DNA of 64,000 nucleotides from an uncultured Roseobacter sp. (GTDB lineage Bacteria; Pseudomonadota; Alphaproteobacteria; Rhodobacterales; Rhodobacteraceae): the NCBI RefSeq assembly GCF_947492555.1, contig NZ_CANLNE010000003.1, positions 930,001 through 994,000 on the forward strand. Direction: 5' to 3'. Position numbers and translations under genes: made by a program. Below, piece by piece: positions 8,460-18,035 of the stretch (its first letter is position 1; each line of letters begins with the position of its first letter). Under the pieces are notes generated by a model. It did not search any database. It was not told the DNA's origin and was given only the letters and a program-made list of their open reading frames with translations.

Positions 8460-9127
8460 GCGGCCCAATGCACCGTTCCTTCCGTGATGACAGCCGAAAT
8501 AGGAGCCTCAAGCGGCGACAGTCGTTGCGCCTTTTCAAACGCGGCGCGCTTGTCGTCGCCAAAGATCACCAGATGTTTATTCATCGCCCCGTCCAGCGCC
8601 TGCGCGCTGAAGGTGATGCGCTCTTCCGGTTGATCCGCAGGGGTGACGGCACAGACAAGCGGCGCATTGCGCGCCATGGCCGCCTCCACCCCCGGCGCGC
8701 CGGGAAAAAGCGATGCGGTGTGCATGTCCGCCCCCATGCCCAAGAGCAGTACAGAGATCGGCATCTCCGTGGCAAAGTCGTCTGAGACGCCCAGGGCGGC
8801 CTCCTGCGCCGTCATCCCCTCGCGGTAGAACGACAGAAATGTCGCCGCTGCCGCATTGCCGGTCATCAGCCGCGCTTTCACCAGACCGGCATTCGACCGG
8901 GGGTGATCTTCGGGCACCCAGCGTTCATCGGTCAGCATCACATGCACCCGGTCCCAGTCGAGATCCACCGAACTCATCGCATCAAAGATCGGCCCCGGTG
9001 TTGTGCCCCCGGGCACTGCAAAGCTCGCAAACTCGTGGTTCAGCAGGCATTTGCGCAAATCGCTGGTCACCGCATGGGCCACGTTCATGATCGCCATATC
9101 GCGGTCTGCATTTTCGTTGAAGTTCAT
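8456..9127 (-). CDS. pgl: 6-phosphogluconolactonase
   Basis: Hydrolyses 6-phosphogluconolactone made by Zwf to 6-phosphogluconate. The 223-residue product has the SugE/DevB-type motifs: [12 protein letters not shown] near the N-terminus, [16 protein letters not shown] and [17 protein letters not shown] in the middle. The start at 9127 (MNFNENAD) overlaps the zwf stop as ATGA, which is preferred over the longer frame beginning MARGDP. Coupled on both sides to zwf and pgi. Confidence 0.94.
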   Translation of the reverse strand: MNFNENADRDMAIMNVAHAVTSDLRKCLLNHEFASFAVPGGTTPGPIFDAMSSVDLDWDRVHVMLTDERWVPEDHPRSNAGLVKARLMTGNAAAATFLSFYREGMTAQEAALGVSDDFATEMPISVLLLGMGADMHTASLFPGAPGVEAAMARNAPLVCAVTPADQPEERITFSAQALDGAMNKHLVIFGDDKRAAFEKAQRLSPLEAPISAVITEGTVHWAA

Positions 9128-10590
9128 GGGGTCACCTCTCGCCATTCCCGATCGTCCCGACGCATCAGCTGAGCGGAGGCATCAGGGCCTGCGCTGTGGC
9201 TGTCGTAAGGCTTGGGCACATCCCCCCGTTTTGTCCAGCCTTCGATGATCGGATCGGTCCAGGCCCAGGCCGCTTCCACCTCATCGCCGCGCATGAAAAG
9301 CGTCTGGTTGCCACGGATCACATCCATGATAAGCCGTTCATAGGCATCGACATTTTCCGCCCCTTCCGGCCCCAGCGCATCAGCAAAGGTCATATCGAGC
9401 GGGACATCCATGAGCCGCATTCCGCCGGGTCCCGGTTCCTTGATGGTCACGCCCAGCTTGATGCCCTCATTGGGTTGCAGCCGGATCGACAATACGTTGC
9501 GGTGCCGCCCTGCTTCCTCGCCGAAAATCGAATGCGGCGTGTCCTTGAACACGATAGAAATCTCCGAGGATCGCGCGACCAGCCGCTTGCCTGTCCGCAA
9601 GTAAAACGGCGTGCCCGCCCACCGCCAGTTGGCGATATGGGTCTTCATGGCGATGAAGCTTTCGGTCTTCGATTTCGGGTTTTCGACAGCGGTACGATAG
9701 TCGGGATGCTCCTCGGGGTCTTCGGGGTCCGCGTCATATTGGCCGCGTACGATGTGATGCGGCTCCACGTCCTCCAGCGCCCGGATCACCTTGAGCTTTT
9801 CGTCACGCACCGCATCAGGATCGAACCGCGCCGGCGGCTCCATCGCGATCAGGCACAAAAGCTGCATCAGGTGGTTCTGCACCATGTCGCGCATGGCACC
9901 TGACTTGTCATAGTATTCACCGCGCCCGCCCACGCCGACGGTTTCCGCCACGGTGATCTGGATGTGATCGACAAACTGGCTGTTCCAGAGCGGCTCGAAC
10001 AACATGTTGCCAAAGCGCACGGCCATCAGGTTCTGCACCGTTTCCTTGCCCAGATAGTGATCAATGCGGTAGATCTGCCCTTCGTCGAAAAACGCCGCCA
10101 GATCGCGGTTCAACTGACGCGCGGTCTCCAGATCCCGGCCAAAGGGTTTCTCCACGACGATCCTGCTGTCCTTATCCGTCAGCCCGTGGTTGTTGAGCCG
10201 TTCGGCCAGATCACCAAAGAGGCTTGGCCCTACCGAGAAATAGAACGCCCGCACCACCTTGTGGCGCATCTGGTCCGCCAGTTGCCGCCAGCCGTTCTCC
10301 CCCCGCGCGTCGATGGCCACATAAGAGAGATTTTCCAGAAAGGAGGTCAGCTTGCCCGCATCGATGTCACTGGTGCCGCCGAATTCCCGGATCGCTTCGC
10401 CCACCATCTCGCGGTATCCGTCATCGTCCATTTCGGCGCGTGCGGCCCCGATGATGCGGGCCTCGGGGGGCATCTGCCCGGCACAGTAGCGCCGAAACAG
10501 CCCCGGCAGGATTTTGCGCCGGGCCAGATCGCCGGTGCCGCCAAAAATCACGAGGTCGAAAGCATCGACCGGAATGACGCGCGAAACCAT
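9124..10590 (-). CDS. zwf: glucose-6-phosphate 1-dehydrogenase
   Basis: Oxidises glucose-6-phosphate to 6-phosphogluconolactone with NAD(P)+, the entry to the pentose phosphate and Entner-Doudoroff pathways. The 488-residue protein has the nucleotide-binding GGTGDLA (17-23), EKPFG (147-151) and the active-site RIDHYLGKE (175-183) with the catalytic His. It is first in the zwf-pgl-pgi operon. A LacI-type palindrome lies 42 bp upstream of the ATG (10632-10647), so sugar-responsive repression is likely. Confidence 0.97.
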   Translation of the reverse strand: MVSRVIPVDAFDLVIFGGTGDLARRKILPGLFRRYCAGQMPPEARIIGAARAEMDDDGYREMVGEAIREFGGTSDIDAGKLTSFLENLSYVAIDARGENGWRQLADQMRHKVVRAFYFSVGPSLFGDLAERLNNHGLTDKDSRIVVEKPFGRDLETARQLNRDLAAFFDEGQIYRIDHYLGKETVQNLMAVRFGNMLFEPLWNSQFVDHIQITVAETVGVGGRGEYYDKSGAMRDMVQNHLMQLLCLIAMEPPARFDPDAVRDEKLKVIRALEDVEPHHIVRGQYDADPEDPEEHPDYRTAVENPKSKTESFIAMKTHIANWRWAGTPFYLRTGKRLVARSSEISIVFKDTPHSIFGEEAGRHRNVLSIRLQPNEGIKLGVTIKEPGPGGMRLMDVPLDMTFADALGPEGAENVDAYERLIMDVIRGNQTLFMRGDEVEAAWAWTDPIIEGWTKRGDVPKPYDSHSAGPDASAQLMRRDDREWREVTP

Positions 10591-10631
10591 GAGAATTCAT
10601 CCTGAAGTACCGGCCCCTCGGGCCTTGGTTG

Positions 10632-10647
10632 ATGTTAGCGCAAACAT
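10632..10647. promoter_or_regulatory. LacI-family-type operator upstream of zwf
   Basis: The 16-mer ATGTTAGCGCAAACAT matches its own reverse complement at seven of eight base pairs and has the central CG typical of LacI-family operators. It lies 42 bp upstream of the zwf ATG, in the 173-bp region divergent with the radical SAM gene. No regulator gene is adjacent. The palindrome is seen; the regulator family is inferred. Confidence 0.5.
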
Positions 10648-10763
10648 GCCCCGAATGAATCTCGATCACAAGAGCGTGCACGCAAATGAAAACCTGTTTT
10701 CTTGCCTTTACCTATCCCCTAGCACACATTCACGGCAAATGATGACCAAAGGCACCCTCCCCC

Positions 10764-11711
10764 ATGAAAGATCTGGCAACCGCCAATGCAGGTAAATTCA
10801 TCGATCCGACATGGACGGCAAAGGGAGAGAAACGGGCCACTGTCAGTCTGACGGCCCCCAAGACGCTGTGGTTCAACACCGGCACGCTGTGCAATATCGA
10901 ATGCGTCAATTGCTATATCGAGAGCAGCCCGTCCAATGATCGGCTGGTCTATATTTCCGCCGCAGAGGTGGCCGCCTATCTCGACCAGATCGAAGATCGC
11001 AACTGGCCGGTGACCGAGATTGCCTTTACCGGCGGGGAACCCTTCATGAACCCGGAGATGATCGACTTGGCGCGCAGTGCCCTGGCACGCGGGTATGACG
11101 TTCTGATCCTGACCAACGCGATGCGCCCGATGATGCGGCGCAAGATGCAGGACGGGCTCAAGAGCCTGAATGATGCCTATCCGGGCAAGATGACCCTGCG
11201 CGTCTCGCTGGATCACTATGATGCCGCGCTGCACGATGCTGAGCGCGGTCCGGGTGCTTTTGCCAAGACGCTCAAAGGGATGGAGTGGCTGCGCGACGCT
11301 GGCATTCGGATGGCCGTGGCGGGCCGATCGATCATGGCGCACAGTGACGCGGAAAGCCGTGCGGGATATGCCGATTTTTACACGCGATACGGATTTGCAA
11401 TTGACGCGCAAGACCCTGGCATGACGGTCCTTTTCCCAGAAATGGACGAAACGGTAGAAGTGCCCGAAATCACGACCGGCTGCTGGGAAATACTGAACAA
11501 ATCCCCCGATGCGCTGATGTGCGCGTCGTCGCGGATGGTGGTCAAACGCAAGGGCGCCGCGCATCCGACGGTTCTGGCCTGCACCCTGTTGCCCTATACG
11601 CCCGAATTCGAGCTGGGCCAGACGCTTGAAGAGGCAGAGCGCGACGTGGCGCTGAACCATCCGCATTGTGCAAAGTTCTGCGTGCTGGGCGGGGCCAGCT
11701 GTTCGGCCTGA
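10764..11711 (+). CDS. radical SAM protein with extra C-terminal cysteines
   Basis: The 315-residue protein has the radical SAM [4Fe-4S] motif CNIECVNC (C43, C47, C50), the SAM-binding FTGGEPF (88-94) and a partial TIM barrel. Six more cysteines lie in the C-terminal third (240, 253, 272, 302, 306, 313), including HCAKFC and a terminal ASCSA, which suggests an auxiliary Fe-S cluster of the SPASM/Twitch kind. The reaction cannot be predicted. No short peptide gene, as expected for a peptide-modifying enzyme, is adjacent. Divergent from zwf, convergent with usg. Confidence 0.85.
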   Translation: MKDLATANAGKFIDPTWTAKGEKRATVSLTAPKTLWFNTGTLCNIECVNCYIESSPSNDRLVYISAAEVAAYLDQIEDRNWPVTEIAFTGGEPFMNPEMIDLARSALARGYDVLILTNAMRPMMRRKMQDGLKSLNDAYPGKMTLRVSLDHYDAALHDAERGPGAFAKTLKGMEWLRDAGIRMAVAGRSIMAHSDAESRAGYADFYTRYGFAIDAQDPGMTVLFPEMDETVEVPEITTGCWEILNKSPDALMCASSRMVVKRKGAAHPTVLACTLLPYTPEFELGQTLEEAERDVALNHPHCAKFCVLGGASCSA

Positions 11712-11717
11712 CGGGAC

Positions 11718-11987
11718 CTAGTGCAGGGTGAATTCACCCGTCACATTGCGCCACTCGCCCGGGCTGATCATCTTGCGATGGGTGAACCGGACCGAATGCA
11801 GCGGTCCTTCGATTTCTGCCTGCCAGAATTCGACGAATTCAAAGAGCCGCGGGTGGTCCGGCGCAAGGTCATATTCCTGCCAGACGAAGGTGTTCAGCAC
11901 ATGCGTATAGTCCGGCATGTGATAGAAAAACTCCGCCGTGGTCAGGCCGTAGCCTTTCAGCATCAGTTCGGTTTCGGATAGGGGCAT
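11718..11987 (-). CDS. usg: Usg family protein
   Basis: An 89-residue protein matching the small alphaproteobacterial Usg family as I remember it: LTTAEFFYHMPDYTHVLNTFVWQ, then YDLAPDHPRLFEFVEFW, then IEGPLHSVRFTH and a terminal GEFTLH. Its biochemical role is unknown; the name comes from Caulobacter. I start at 11987 (MPLSETELM) with AGAGGA about 7 nt upstream; the longer open frame upstream of it has no family similarity. It converges on the radical SAM gene. Confidence 0.85.
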   Translation of the reverse strand: MPLSETELMLKGYGLTTAEFFYHMPDYTHVLNTFVWQEYDLAPDHPRLFEFVEFWQAEIEGPLHSVRFTHRKMISPGEWRNVTGEFTLH

Positions 11988-12103
11988 TTTCGTCCTCTTG
12001 ACTGCTTCTCGACCTAAGCATGACACGAACGAATTACTTTTCAATGAAAACAGCGTGTTATCACTTTGCACCACCGGCTGCCAGCCGCAGACGCAGTGAG
12101 GGA

Positions 12104-12133
12104 TTGCACCTTATATGTCCCCTCTGATAAGGT
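12104..12133 (+). promoter_or_regulatory. possible gyrA promoter
   Basis: TTGCAC (12104-12109) and TAAGGT (12128-12133) are separated by 18 bp and lie about 45 bp upstream of the gyrA GTG. The -35 element matches the housekeeping consensus at five of six bases, the -10 only partly. Alphaproteobacterial promoters are weakly conserved, so this is only a candidate. Confidence 0.35.
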
Positions 12134-12177
12134 TAATCCACAATATATAGACCCTGCGGCAATGATGGGCAGCATAC

Positions 12178-14931
12178 GTGAGCGATACACCACAACCTCC
12201 TGAAAATGATGATGAAATGATGCCGGAACGCCCCGCGTACGATGGGCCTTCGGTCAGCATCGAGCACGAGATGCGCACTTCGTACCTCGATTACGCGATG
12301 TCGGTCATCGTCAGTCGCGCCATTCCCGATCTGCGCGACGGGTTGAAGCCGGTGCACCGCCGCATCCTGTTTGCCATGCATGAGACCGGGAATACACACG
12401 ACAAGGCGTACCGCAAATCTGCCCGCCCAGTGGGCGATGTGATGGGGCAATACCACCCGCACGGGGATTCAGCGATCTACGACGCTTTGGTGCGGATGGC
12501 GCAGGATTTCTCCATGTCGCTGCCGCTGCTGGACGGGCAAGGCAACTTTGGCTCCATGGACGGCGATAACCCCGCTGCGATGCGCTATACCGAAGTGCGC
12601 ATGGACAAGCCCGCTGCCTATCTGCTGGCGGATATCGACAAGGATACCGTCGATTATCAGGACAACTACGATGGCAAGCAGCAGGAGCCGACCGTGCTCC
12701 CGGCACGCTTCCCGAATATGCTGGTCAATGGCGCGGGTGGTATTGCTGTGGGCATGGCCACAAATATCCCGCCGCACAATCTGGGCGAGGTTGTGGATGC
12801 GACACTGGCGCTGATCGAAGAGCCGGACCTGACCTCCGAACAGCTGATCGACTATATCCCCGGCCCTGATTTCCCCACCGGTGGCATCATGCTGGGGCGA
12901 ACGGGCGCGCGCAAAGCCTATCTTGAAGGGCGCGGATCGGTGATCATCCGCGCCAAGACCCGTATCGAGGAGCTGCGCAAGGACCGCTGGGCCATCGTCG
13001 TGGACGAGATTCCCTATCAGGTCAACAAATCCACGATGATCGAAAAGATTGCCGAGCAGGTGCGCGAGAAGAAGATCGAGGGCATTGCTCATGTGCAGGA
13101 CGAATCCGACCGCAACGGCGTGCGCGTGGTGGTCGAGTTGAAACGCGATGCCACGGCGGAGGTGGTCCTGAACCAGCTTTACCGTTTTACGCCGATGCAA
13201 ACCTATTTCGGCTGTAACATGCTGGCCCTGAACGGCGGGCGGCCGGAACAGCTGACCCTGCGCAAATTCCTCACTTATTTCATCGACTTCCGCGAAGATG
13301 TTGTGGCCCGCCGCACGGCGTATCTGCTGCGCAAGGCACGTGAACGCAGCCATATCCTCTGCGGTCTGGCCGTGGCCGTCACCAACATCGACGAGGTCGT
13401 GGCCACTATCCGCGCCTCTGCCGACGCCGCCGAGGCGCGCGCCAAGCTGATGACCCGGCGCTGGCCGGCGCAGGACATCCTGCCCTATATCGCGCTGATC
13501 GACGATCCGACCCATACGGCCAATGATGACGGCACCTATAACCTGTCGGAAACCCAGGCCCGCGCCATTCTGGAGCTGCGTCTGCAGCGCCTGACCCAGA
13601 TCGGTGTCAAAGAGGTCACGGACGAGCTCGAAGAACTGGCCGGTAAGATCAAGGAATACCTGGAAATTCTGGGCTCCCGCGACCGGATCATGGGTATCAT
13701 CGCGGATGAGCTGCGCGAAGTGCGCGAGCTCTTTGCCGTGCCGCGCCGCACAGAGATCGTGGATTGGTCCGGTGACATGGACGACGAGGACCTGATCGCG
13801 CGCGAAGACATGGTCGTAACGGTCACTTCTGGCGGCTATATCAAGCGCACGCCGCTGGCCGATTTCCGCAGTCAACGGCGCGGCGGCAAGGGTCTCGCTG
13901 GCATGCAGACCAAGGAAGAGGATGTTGTCACCACCCTCTTCGTGGCCAATACGCACACGCAGCTGTTGTTCTTCACCACCGACGGCATGGCCTACAAGCT
14001 CAAGACCTGGCGCCTGCCGCAGGGCGGGCGGACGTCCAAGGGCAAGGCAATTGTGAATATCCTGCCGATCCCGACAGGCGTGTCCATTGCCGCGATTCTG
14101 CCGATTGACCGGGATGAGAAGGACTGGTCTGAGCTGCAGATCGTCTTTGCGACTTCTGCAGGCACTGTGCGGCGCAATGCGCTGAGCGATTTCACCAACG
14201 TGAAGTCCAACGGCAAGATTGCGATGAAGTTCGAAGACGAACATGCGCAGACGACGCTGATCAACGCGCGCATCGCCTCGCCGGATGAAGACGTGATGCT
14301 GGTCACGGCCTCGGGCCGTGCGATCCGCTTCCCCTCGACGGATGTACGGGTCTTTAATTCGCGCAGTTCCGTGGGCGTGCGCGGCGTCCGGCTGACCGGT
14401 CAGGACAAGGTCGTGTCCATGTCGATCATCCGCCATTTCGACGCAACCTCGGACGAGCGCGCGGCCTATCTGAAAATGCGCCGCGCGATGGCAGGCCTTG
14501 CCGATGATGCGGATGGATCGACCTCGGATGAGGAAGAGACGGATGCCAACGCCACCATCAGCCCCGAGCGCTACGCGGAGATGTCAGCGGCGGAAAACCT
14601 GATCCTGACATTGACCTCCAGCGGGTCGGGCAAGCTCAGCTCCAGCCATGATTACCCTGTACGGGGACGCGGCGGCATGGGTGTGCAGGCGATGGATAAA
14701 GCCATGCGGGGCGGTGCGCTTGTCGCCTCCTTCCCGGTGGAGATGGACGATCAGATCATGCTCGCTACCTCCAAGGGCCAGTCGATCCGCGTGCCGGTCG
14801 ATGGTATTTCCTTCCGGTCCCGCTCCGCAGGGGGTGTGAAGGTCTTTGACACCGGCAAGGGCGAGGAAGTGGTCAGCGTCGCGTGGATCGCCGATCAGGG
14901 TGATGCCGAAGAAGAAGGCGAGACATCTTAA
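12178..14931 (+). CDS. gyrA: DNA gyrase subunit A
   Basis: GyrA is the DNA-cleaving subunit of gyrase, which introduces negative supercoils. The 917-residue protein has the breakage-reunion domain with catalytic Tyr137 (AAMRYTE), and a C-terminal domain of repeated blades including the GyrA-box-like QRRGGKG (about 562-568). The quinolone-determining segment [10 protein letters not shown] carries Ser98 and Asp102, the sensitive-type residues. An acidic insert (about 780-798, rich in D/E) interrupts the C-terminal domain, which I believe is common in this group. The start is GTG; no strong ribosome site is visible. Confidence 0.97.
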   Translation: MSDTPQPPENDDEMMPERPAYDGPSVSIEHEMRTSYLDYAMSVIVSRAIPDLRDGLKPVHRRILFAMHETGNTHDKAYRKSARPVGDVMGQYHPHGDSAIYDALVRMAQDFSMSLPLLDGQGNFGSMDGDNPAAMRYTEVRMDKPAAYLLADIDKDTVDYQDNYDGKQQEPTVLPARFPNMLVNGAGGIAVGMATNIPPHNLGEVVDATLALIEEPDLTSEQLIDYIPGPDFPTGGIMLGRTGARKAYLEGRGSVIIRAKTRIEELRKDRWAIVVDEIPYQVNKSTMIEKIAEQVREKKIEGIAHVQDESDRNGVRVVVELKRDATAEVVLNQLYRFTPMQTYFGCNMLALNGGRPEQLTLRKFLTYFIDFREDVVARRTAYLLRKARERSHILCGLAVAVTNIDEVVATIRASADAAEARAKLMTRRWPAQDILPYIALIDDPTHTANDDGTYNLSETQARAILELRLQRLTQIGVKEVTDELEELAGKIKEYLEILGSRDRIMGIIADELREVRELFAVPRRTEIVDWSGDMDDEDLIAREDMVVTVTSGGYIKRTPLADFRSQRRGGKGLAGMQTKEEDVVTTLFVANTHTQLLFFTTDGMAYKLKTWRLPQGGRTSKGKAIVNILPIPTGVSIAAILPIDRDEKDWSELQIVFATSAGTVRRNALSDFTNVKSNGKIAMKFEDEHAQTTLINARIASPDEDVMLVTASGRAIRFPSTDVRVFNSRSSVGVRGVRLTGQDKVVSMSIIRHFDATSDERAAYLKMRRAMAGLADDADGSTSDEEETDANATISPERYAEMSAAENLILTLTSSGSGKLSSSHDYPVRGRGGMGVQAMDKAMRGGALVASFPVEMDDQIMLATSKGQSIRVPVDGISFRSRSAGGVKVFDTGKGEEVVSVAWIADQGDAEEEGETS

Positions 14932-14988
14932 CGTCGCCTCAAGCATTTGTCTGCAAAATGAGCAGGCTCAAGTGCGCGAGGTGCCCAG

Positions 14989-15339
14989 ATGAACGTTTAT
15001 TGCTGCATGATCACGCTCAAGGACGATGCGAAAGCATTGCTCTTTGCCAAGGCGTTAGATGACTGGATGGGTCATCTGAAATCGGCTGGCGCCATCGGGG
15101 ACTGGCGCCTGATGCGGCGCAAACTGAACCTGGCCGCCGACTGTTACCGCGATTTCATGCTGGAGATCGAGGTGGATGGGTTGTCCCAACTGGACGATGC
15201 TTTCCGGCTGACAGGTACGCATGATGATGACGTCGCCCAGATGCACCGCGCTGTGAACGACCTGATCGCCACGGCGGAATTTGCGCTCTACCGCCCCTAC
15301 CCGGATATGGAGCGCGCCGAGCGTATGGCGCTTCTCTAA
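14989..15339 (+). CDS. small conserved protein, DUF6614-like
   Basis: A 116-residue protein without signal peptide or membrane segment. It begins MNVYCCMITLKDDAKALLFAKALDD and looks like a compact alpha/beta fold, possibly ferredoxin-like, with LMRRKLNLAADCYRDFMLEIE in the middle. I recall similar proteins in roseobacters under DUF6614, but am not certain. GAGG lies 7 nt upstream of the ATG. It converges on the M32 peptidase gene with only 3 nt between stops. Function unknown. Confidence 0.75.
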   Translation: MNVYCCMITLKDDAKALLFAKALDDWMGHLKSAGAIGDWRLMRRKLNLAADCYRDFMLEIEVDGLSQLDDAFRLTGTHDDDVAQMHRAVNDLIATAEFALYRPYPDMERAERMALL

Positions 15340-15342
15340 GCG

Positions 15343-16818
15343 TTATAGCCCATAGATGCCGGTGAATTTCTCTTTCAGATAGGCCAGCAGCGGTGCCTCC
15401 GACGGGGCCGCACCGCGCGCCCGCGCCATCACGTCGCGCGGCTCGTAGAGCCCGCCGTGCGTCTGCACATTCTCGCGCAGCCATGCCGTCGCGCCCGAGG
15501 TATTGCCCTGGGCAAGCTGGCTGTCGAGATCCGGCAAGGCCGCACGCATCGCCTCATGCAAGCACCCGGCATAGACATTACCCAGCGAATAGGTCGGGAA
15601 ATAGCCAAAGAGCCCGACAGACCAGTGCACGTCCTGCAAGACGCCATTGGACGCCTTGTCGACGGCAAAGCCGAAATCCGCCTCGAACCTGTCATTCCAG
15701 GCCGCTTCCAAATCATCCACCTGCAGATCGCCGGACATCAGCGCACGTTCCAGATCGAAGCGCATCAGAACGTGCAGATTGTACTGTAATTCATCCGCCT
15801 CTGTCCGGATGTACCCGTCGGAGACGCGGTTGACCGTGCCATAAAACGCCTCCTCATCCTTTATGCCGAAATCGCCAAAGGCATCACGCATCTCGCCATA
15901 GAGCCAGCCGGTAAAGGCGCGGCTGCGCCCGATCTGGTTTTCGTATATGCGGCTCTGGCTTTCGTGCACGCCCATGGACACGCCCTCTCCCAGCGGCGTC
16001 AGCAGGTAGTCGCGGTGGATGTTCTGCTCGTAGGCCGCGTGGCCCACCTCGTGGATGGTCGAATAAAAACAGTTAAACGGGTCGGTCGCACTGGTGCGCG
16101 TGGTGATCCGCACATCAAGGCCGGACCCGGAACTGAAAGGGTGCACGGCCTTGTCGACCCGGCCATGGGTCATGTCGTAGCCAAAGGTCTTGGCCAGCTT
16201 GCGGGTCAGCTTCATCTGGGCCGCTTCGTCAAAATTGCCCGAGAGCTTTGCCGGGGCCTCCGCGTCCAGCACCGCCGCGCGCAGCGCCGCCAGTTCCGGG
16301 CGCAACGCGCCAAACATCGCCTCCAGCTCGGCGCCTGTGGTGCCGGGCTCATAATCGGCCAGCAAGGCGTCATAGACATCGCCGCCATCCGCAAGCGCCT
16401 GCCCCTCTTCGCGGCGGAGGGCGATGACTTCCTGCAGGGTTGGTGCAAAGGCGGCAAAATCATCCGCCCCGCGCGCCTCGGCCCAGATGCCCTGCGCCTC
16501 CGAGGTCAGTCGCGCGATTTTGGCGGCCAGCGCGGCGGGCACTTTGCTGGCCCGATCATAGCTGCGGCGGATGTGGCGCAGCTGGGCCGAGGCCCGGGCG
16601 TCCAGCTCTTCACCGTCCAGCGCCGACAGCCACTGGGCCACCTGCGGATCCACCCGGCGCGCGTGCAGCACGCCCGCGATGGCGGCGCATTCCTCGCCGC
16701 GCTGCGGGGCCGCCCCGCGCGGCATCATGGTTTCCTGATCCCAATCCAACCGCCCGGCGATCTGCGCCAGCGCCTGCGTTTCACGGGTGTAGGTCATAAG
16801 GGCGTCATAGGCGGTCAT
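15343..16818 (-). CDS. M32 family metallocarboxypeptidase
   Basis: A zinc carboxypeptidase of the thermostable carboxypeptidase (Taq) family, removing C-terminal residues from peptides in the cytoplasm. The 491-residue protein has the zinc motif HEVGH (256-260), followed by HESQSRIYENQIGRS with the third zinc ligand. Other family segments are present (DWDQETMMPRGA near the N-terminus, YPVG-type motif replaced by FGYFPTYSLGNVYA). Its ATG overlaps the ctaA stop as ATGA, so the two genes are co-transcribed, although no functional link is obvious. Confidence 0.92.
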   Translation of the reverse strand: MTAYDALMTYTRETQALAQIAGRLDWDQETMMPRGAAPQRGEECAAIAGVLHARRVDPQVAQWLSALDGEELDARASAQLRHIRRSYDRASKVPAALAAKIARLTSEAQGIWAEARGADDFAAFAPTLQEVIALRREEGQALADGGDVYDALLADYEPGTTGAELEAMFGALRPELAALRAAVLDAEAPAKLSGNFDEAAQMKLTRKLAKTFGYDMTHGRVDKAVHPFSSGSGLDVRITTRTSATDPFNCFYSTIHEVGHAAYEQNIHRDYLLTPLGEGVSMGVHESQSRIYENQIGRSRAFTGWLYGEMRDAFGDFGIKDEEAFYGTVNRVSDGYIRTEADELQYNLHVLMRFDLERALMSGDLQVDDLEAAWNDRFEADFGFAVDKASNGVLQDVHWSVGLFGYFPTYSLGNVYAGCLHEAMRAALPDLDSQLAQGNTSGATAWLRENVQTHGGLYEPRDVMARARGAAPSEAPLLAYLKEKFTGIYGL

Positions 16819-17969
16819 TTGGCATTTCCTCTCAGGGACGTTGCGATGGGATAGCCACTCAGGAAACGCGCCCGCAGGATTAGTACCCAGAGAACCACGG
16901 CAACCAATTGGTGAACAAGGGCGATATGCACGGGCGCACCATAGAGCACCGTGGCGATGCCGATGGCGATCTGCAAGGCAACTGCGGCGATCACGGCATT
17001 GAAGGCAAAGCGCGTCGCCGCATGTGATGATTTCCGCCCGCGCAGCCAGACGACGATGGCAAAGGCGGCCAGCAGGTAGCCGGTGATGCGGTGGATGAAC
17101 TGCACCAGCCCCGGACTTTCAAAGAAATTCCGCCACATCGGTTCCAGGGTGAAGGCCGTGGCGGGGAAGACCTGCCCGCCCATCAGGGGCCAGTCGGTAT
17201 AGCTGCGTCCGGCGTCGATGCCAGCCACCAGCGCACCGATCAGGATTTGCAAAAAGGTGAAATGCAGCAAGCCCGTGGCCATGCCCCATTGCGTGCCTTC
17301 CTTGGCGCGGCGTGCCTGCATCAGATCGCGTGCGGACCGGCCCAGATGCAACACATACCATGTGATGAACCCCAGGATCACAAAGGCCAGCCCAAGATGC
17401 GTTGCCAGCCGGTAGCTGGCCACATCCGTGGTGCTTTCCCCCTGCGTCACACCCGAAGCGACCATCCACCAGCCAATCGCCCCCTGCGCGCCGCCCAAGG
17501 CACCCAGCAGCAGCAGTTTCGGGGTCCAACCGGCAGGGATCTGGCGACGCACCGCGAACCAGCCAAAGCCAAGTGCCCAGACCAGACCGATCACCCGGCC
17601 AAGCTGGCGATGCCCCCATTCCCACCAGTAGATGACCTTGAAATCGTTAAGTTCCATCCATTGGTTCTGGATGCGGAACTCGTCAATGGCCTGATATTTC
17701 TCGAACTCGGATTGCCAGTCGGCGGCGCTCATCGGCGGCAGCGCCCCGGTGATCGGACGCCATTCGGTGATGCTGAGCCCGCTGTCGGTCAGACGCGTCA
17801 GCCCCCCTACAGCAATCATCAGAAAGACGAGGGCAAAGAGGATCATCAGCCAGATGCGGATGGCCCCGCGGGCGCCTCCCTGCCCCTGATCGATCAGCCC
17901 CGGTTGCGCCACCGGTCGGGCGTCCTCGGAACTCTGCACCTCTTCGAAGAGCTTGCGCTTGCTGCTCAT
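16815..17969 (-). CDS. ctaA: heme A synthase
   Basis: CtaA oxidises the C8 methyl of heme O to a formyl group, giving heme A for aa3-type cytochrome oxidase, in the inner membrane. The 384-residue protein has about eight membrane segments, the GGLTRLTDSGLSITEWRP signature after the first segment, and paired histidines in WWEWGHRQLGR, THLGLAF, HFTFLQ and FIHRITGY that ligate the hemes. I start at the ATG at 17969 (MSSKRKL) with AAGGA 7 nt upstream, not at the GTG two codons earlier. Followed directly by the M32 peptidase. Confidence 0.94.
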   Translation of the reverse strand: MSSKRKLFEEVQSSEDARPVAQPGLIDQGQGGARGAIRIWLMILFALVFLMIAVGGLTRLTDSGLSITEWRPITGALPPMSAADWQSEFEKYQAIDEFRIQNQWMELNDFKVIYWWEWGHRQLGRVIGLVWALGFGWFAVRRQIPAGWTPKLLLLGALGGAQGAIGWWMVASGVTQGESTTDVASYRLATHLGLAFVILGFITWYVLHLGRSARDLMQARRAKEGTQWGMATGLLHFTFLQILIGALVAGIDAGRSYTDWPLMGGQVFPATAFTLEPMWRNFFESPGLVQFIHRITGYLLAAFAIVVWLRGRKSSHAATRFAFNAVIAAVALQIAIGIATVLYGAPVHIALVHQLVAVVLWVLILRARFLSGYPIATSLRGNAK

Positions 17970-18035
17970 CTGCACGTCCTTGTTTTACTCTTGCGCTGCA
18001 TACCTAATTCCTGTGTGCAGGCGCGTCCAGCGCGT

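Noticed and set aside
12469-14436. 655-codon open frame antisense to gyrA
   Set aside because: It is the mirror of gyrA, which is unmistakable on the plus strand. Long antisense frames are expected in GC-rich genes; the translation has no motif.
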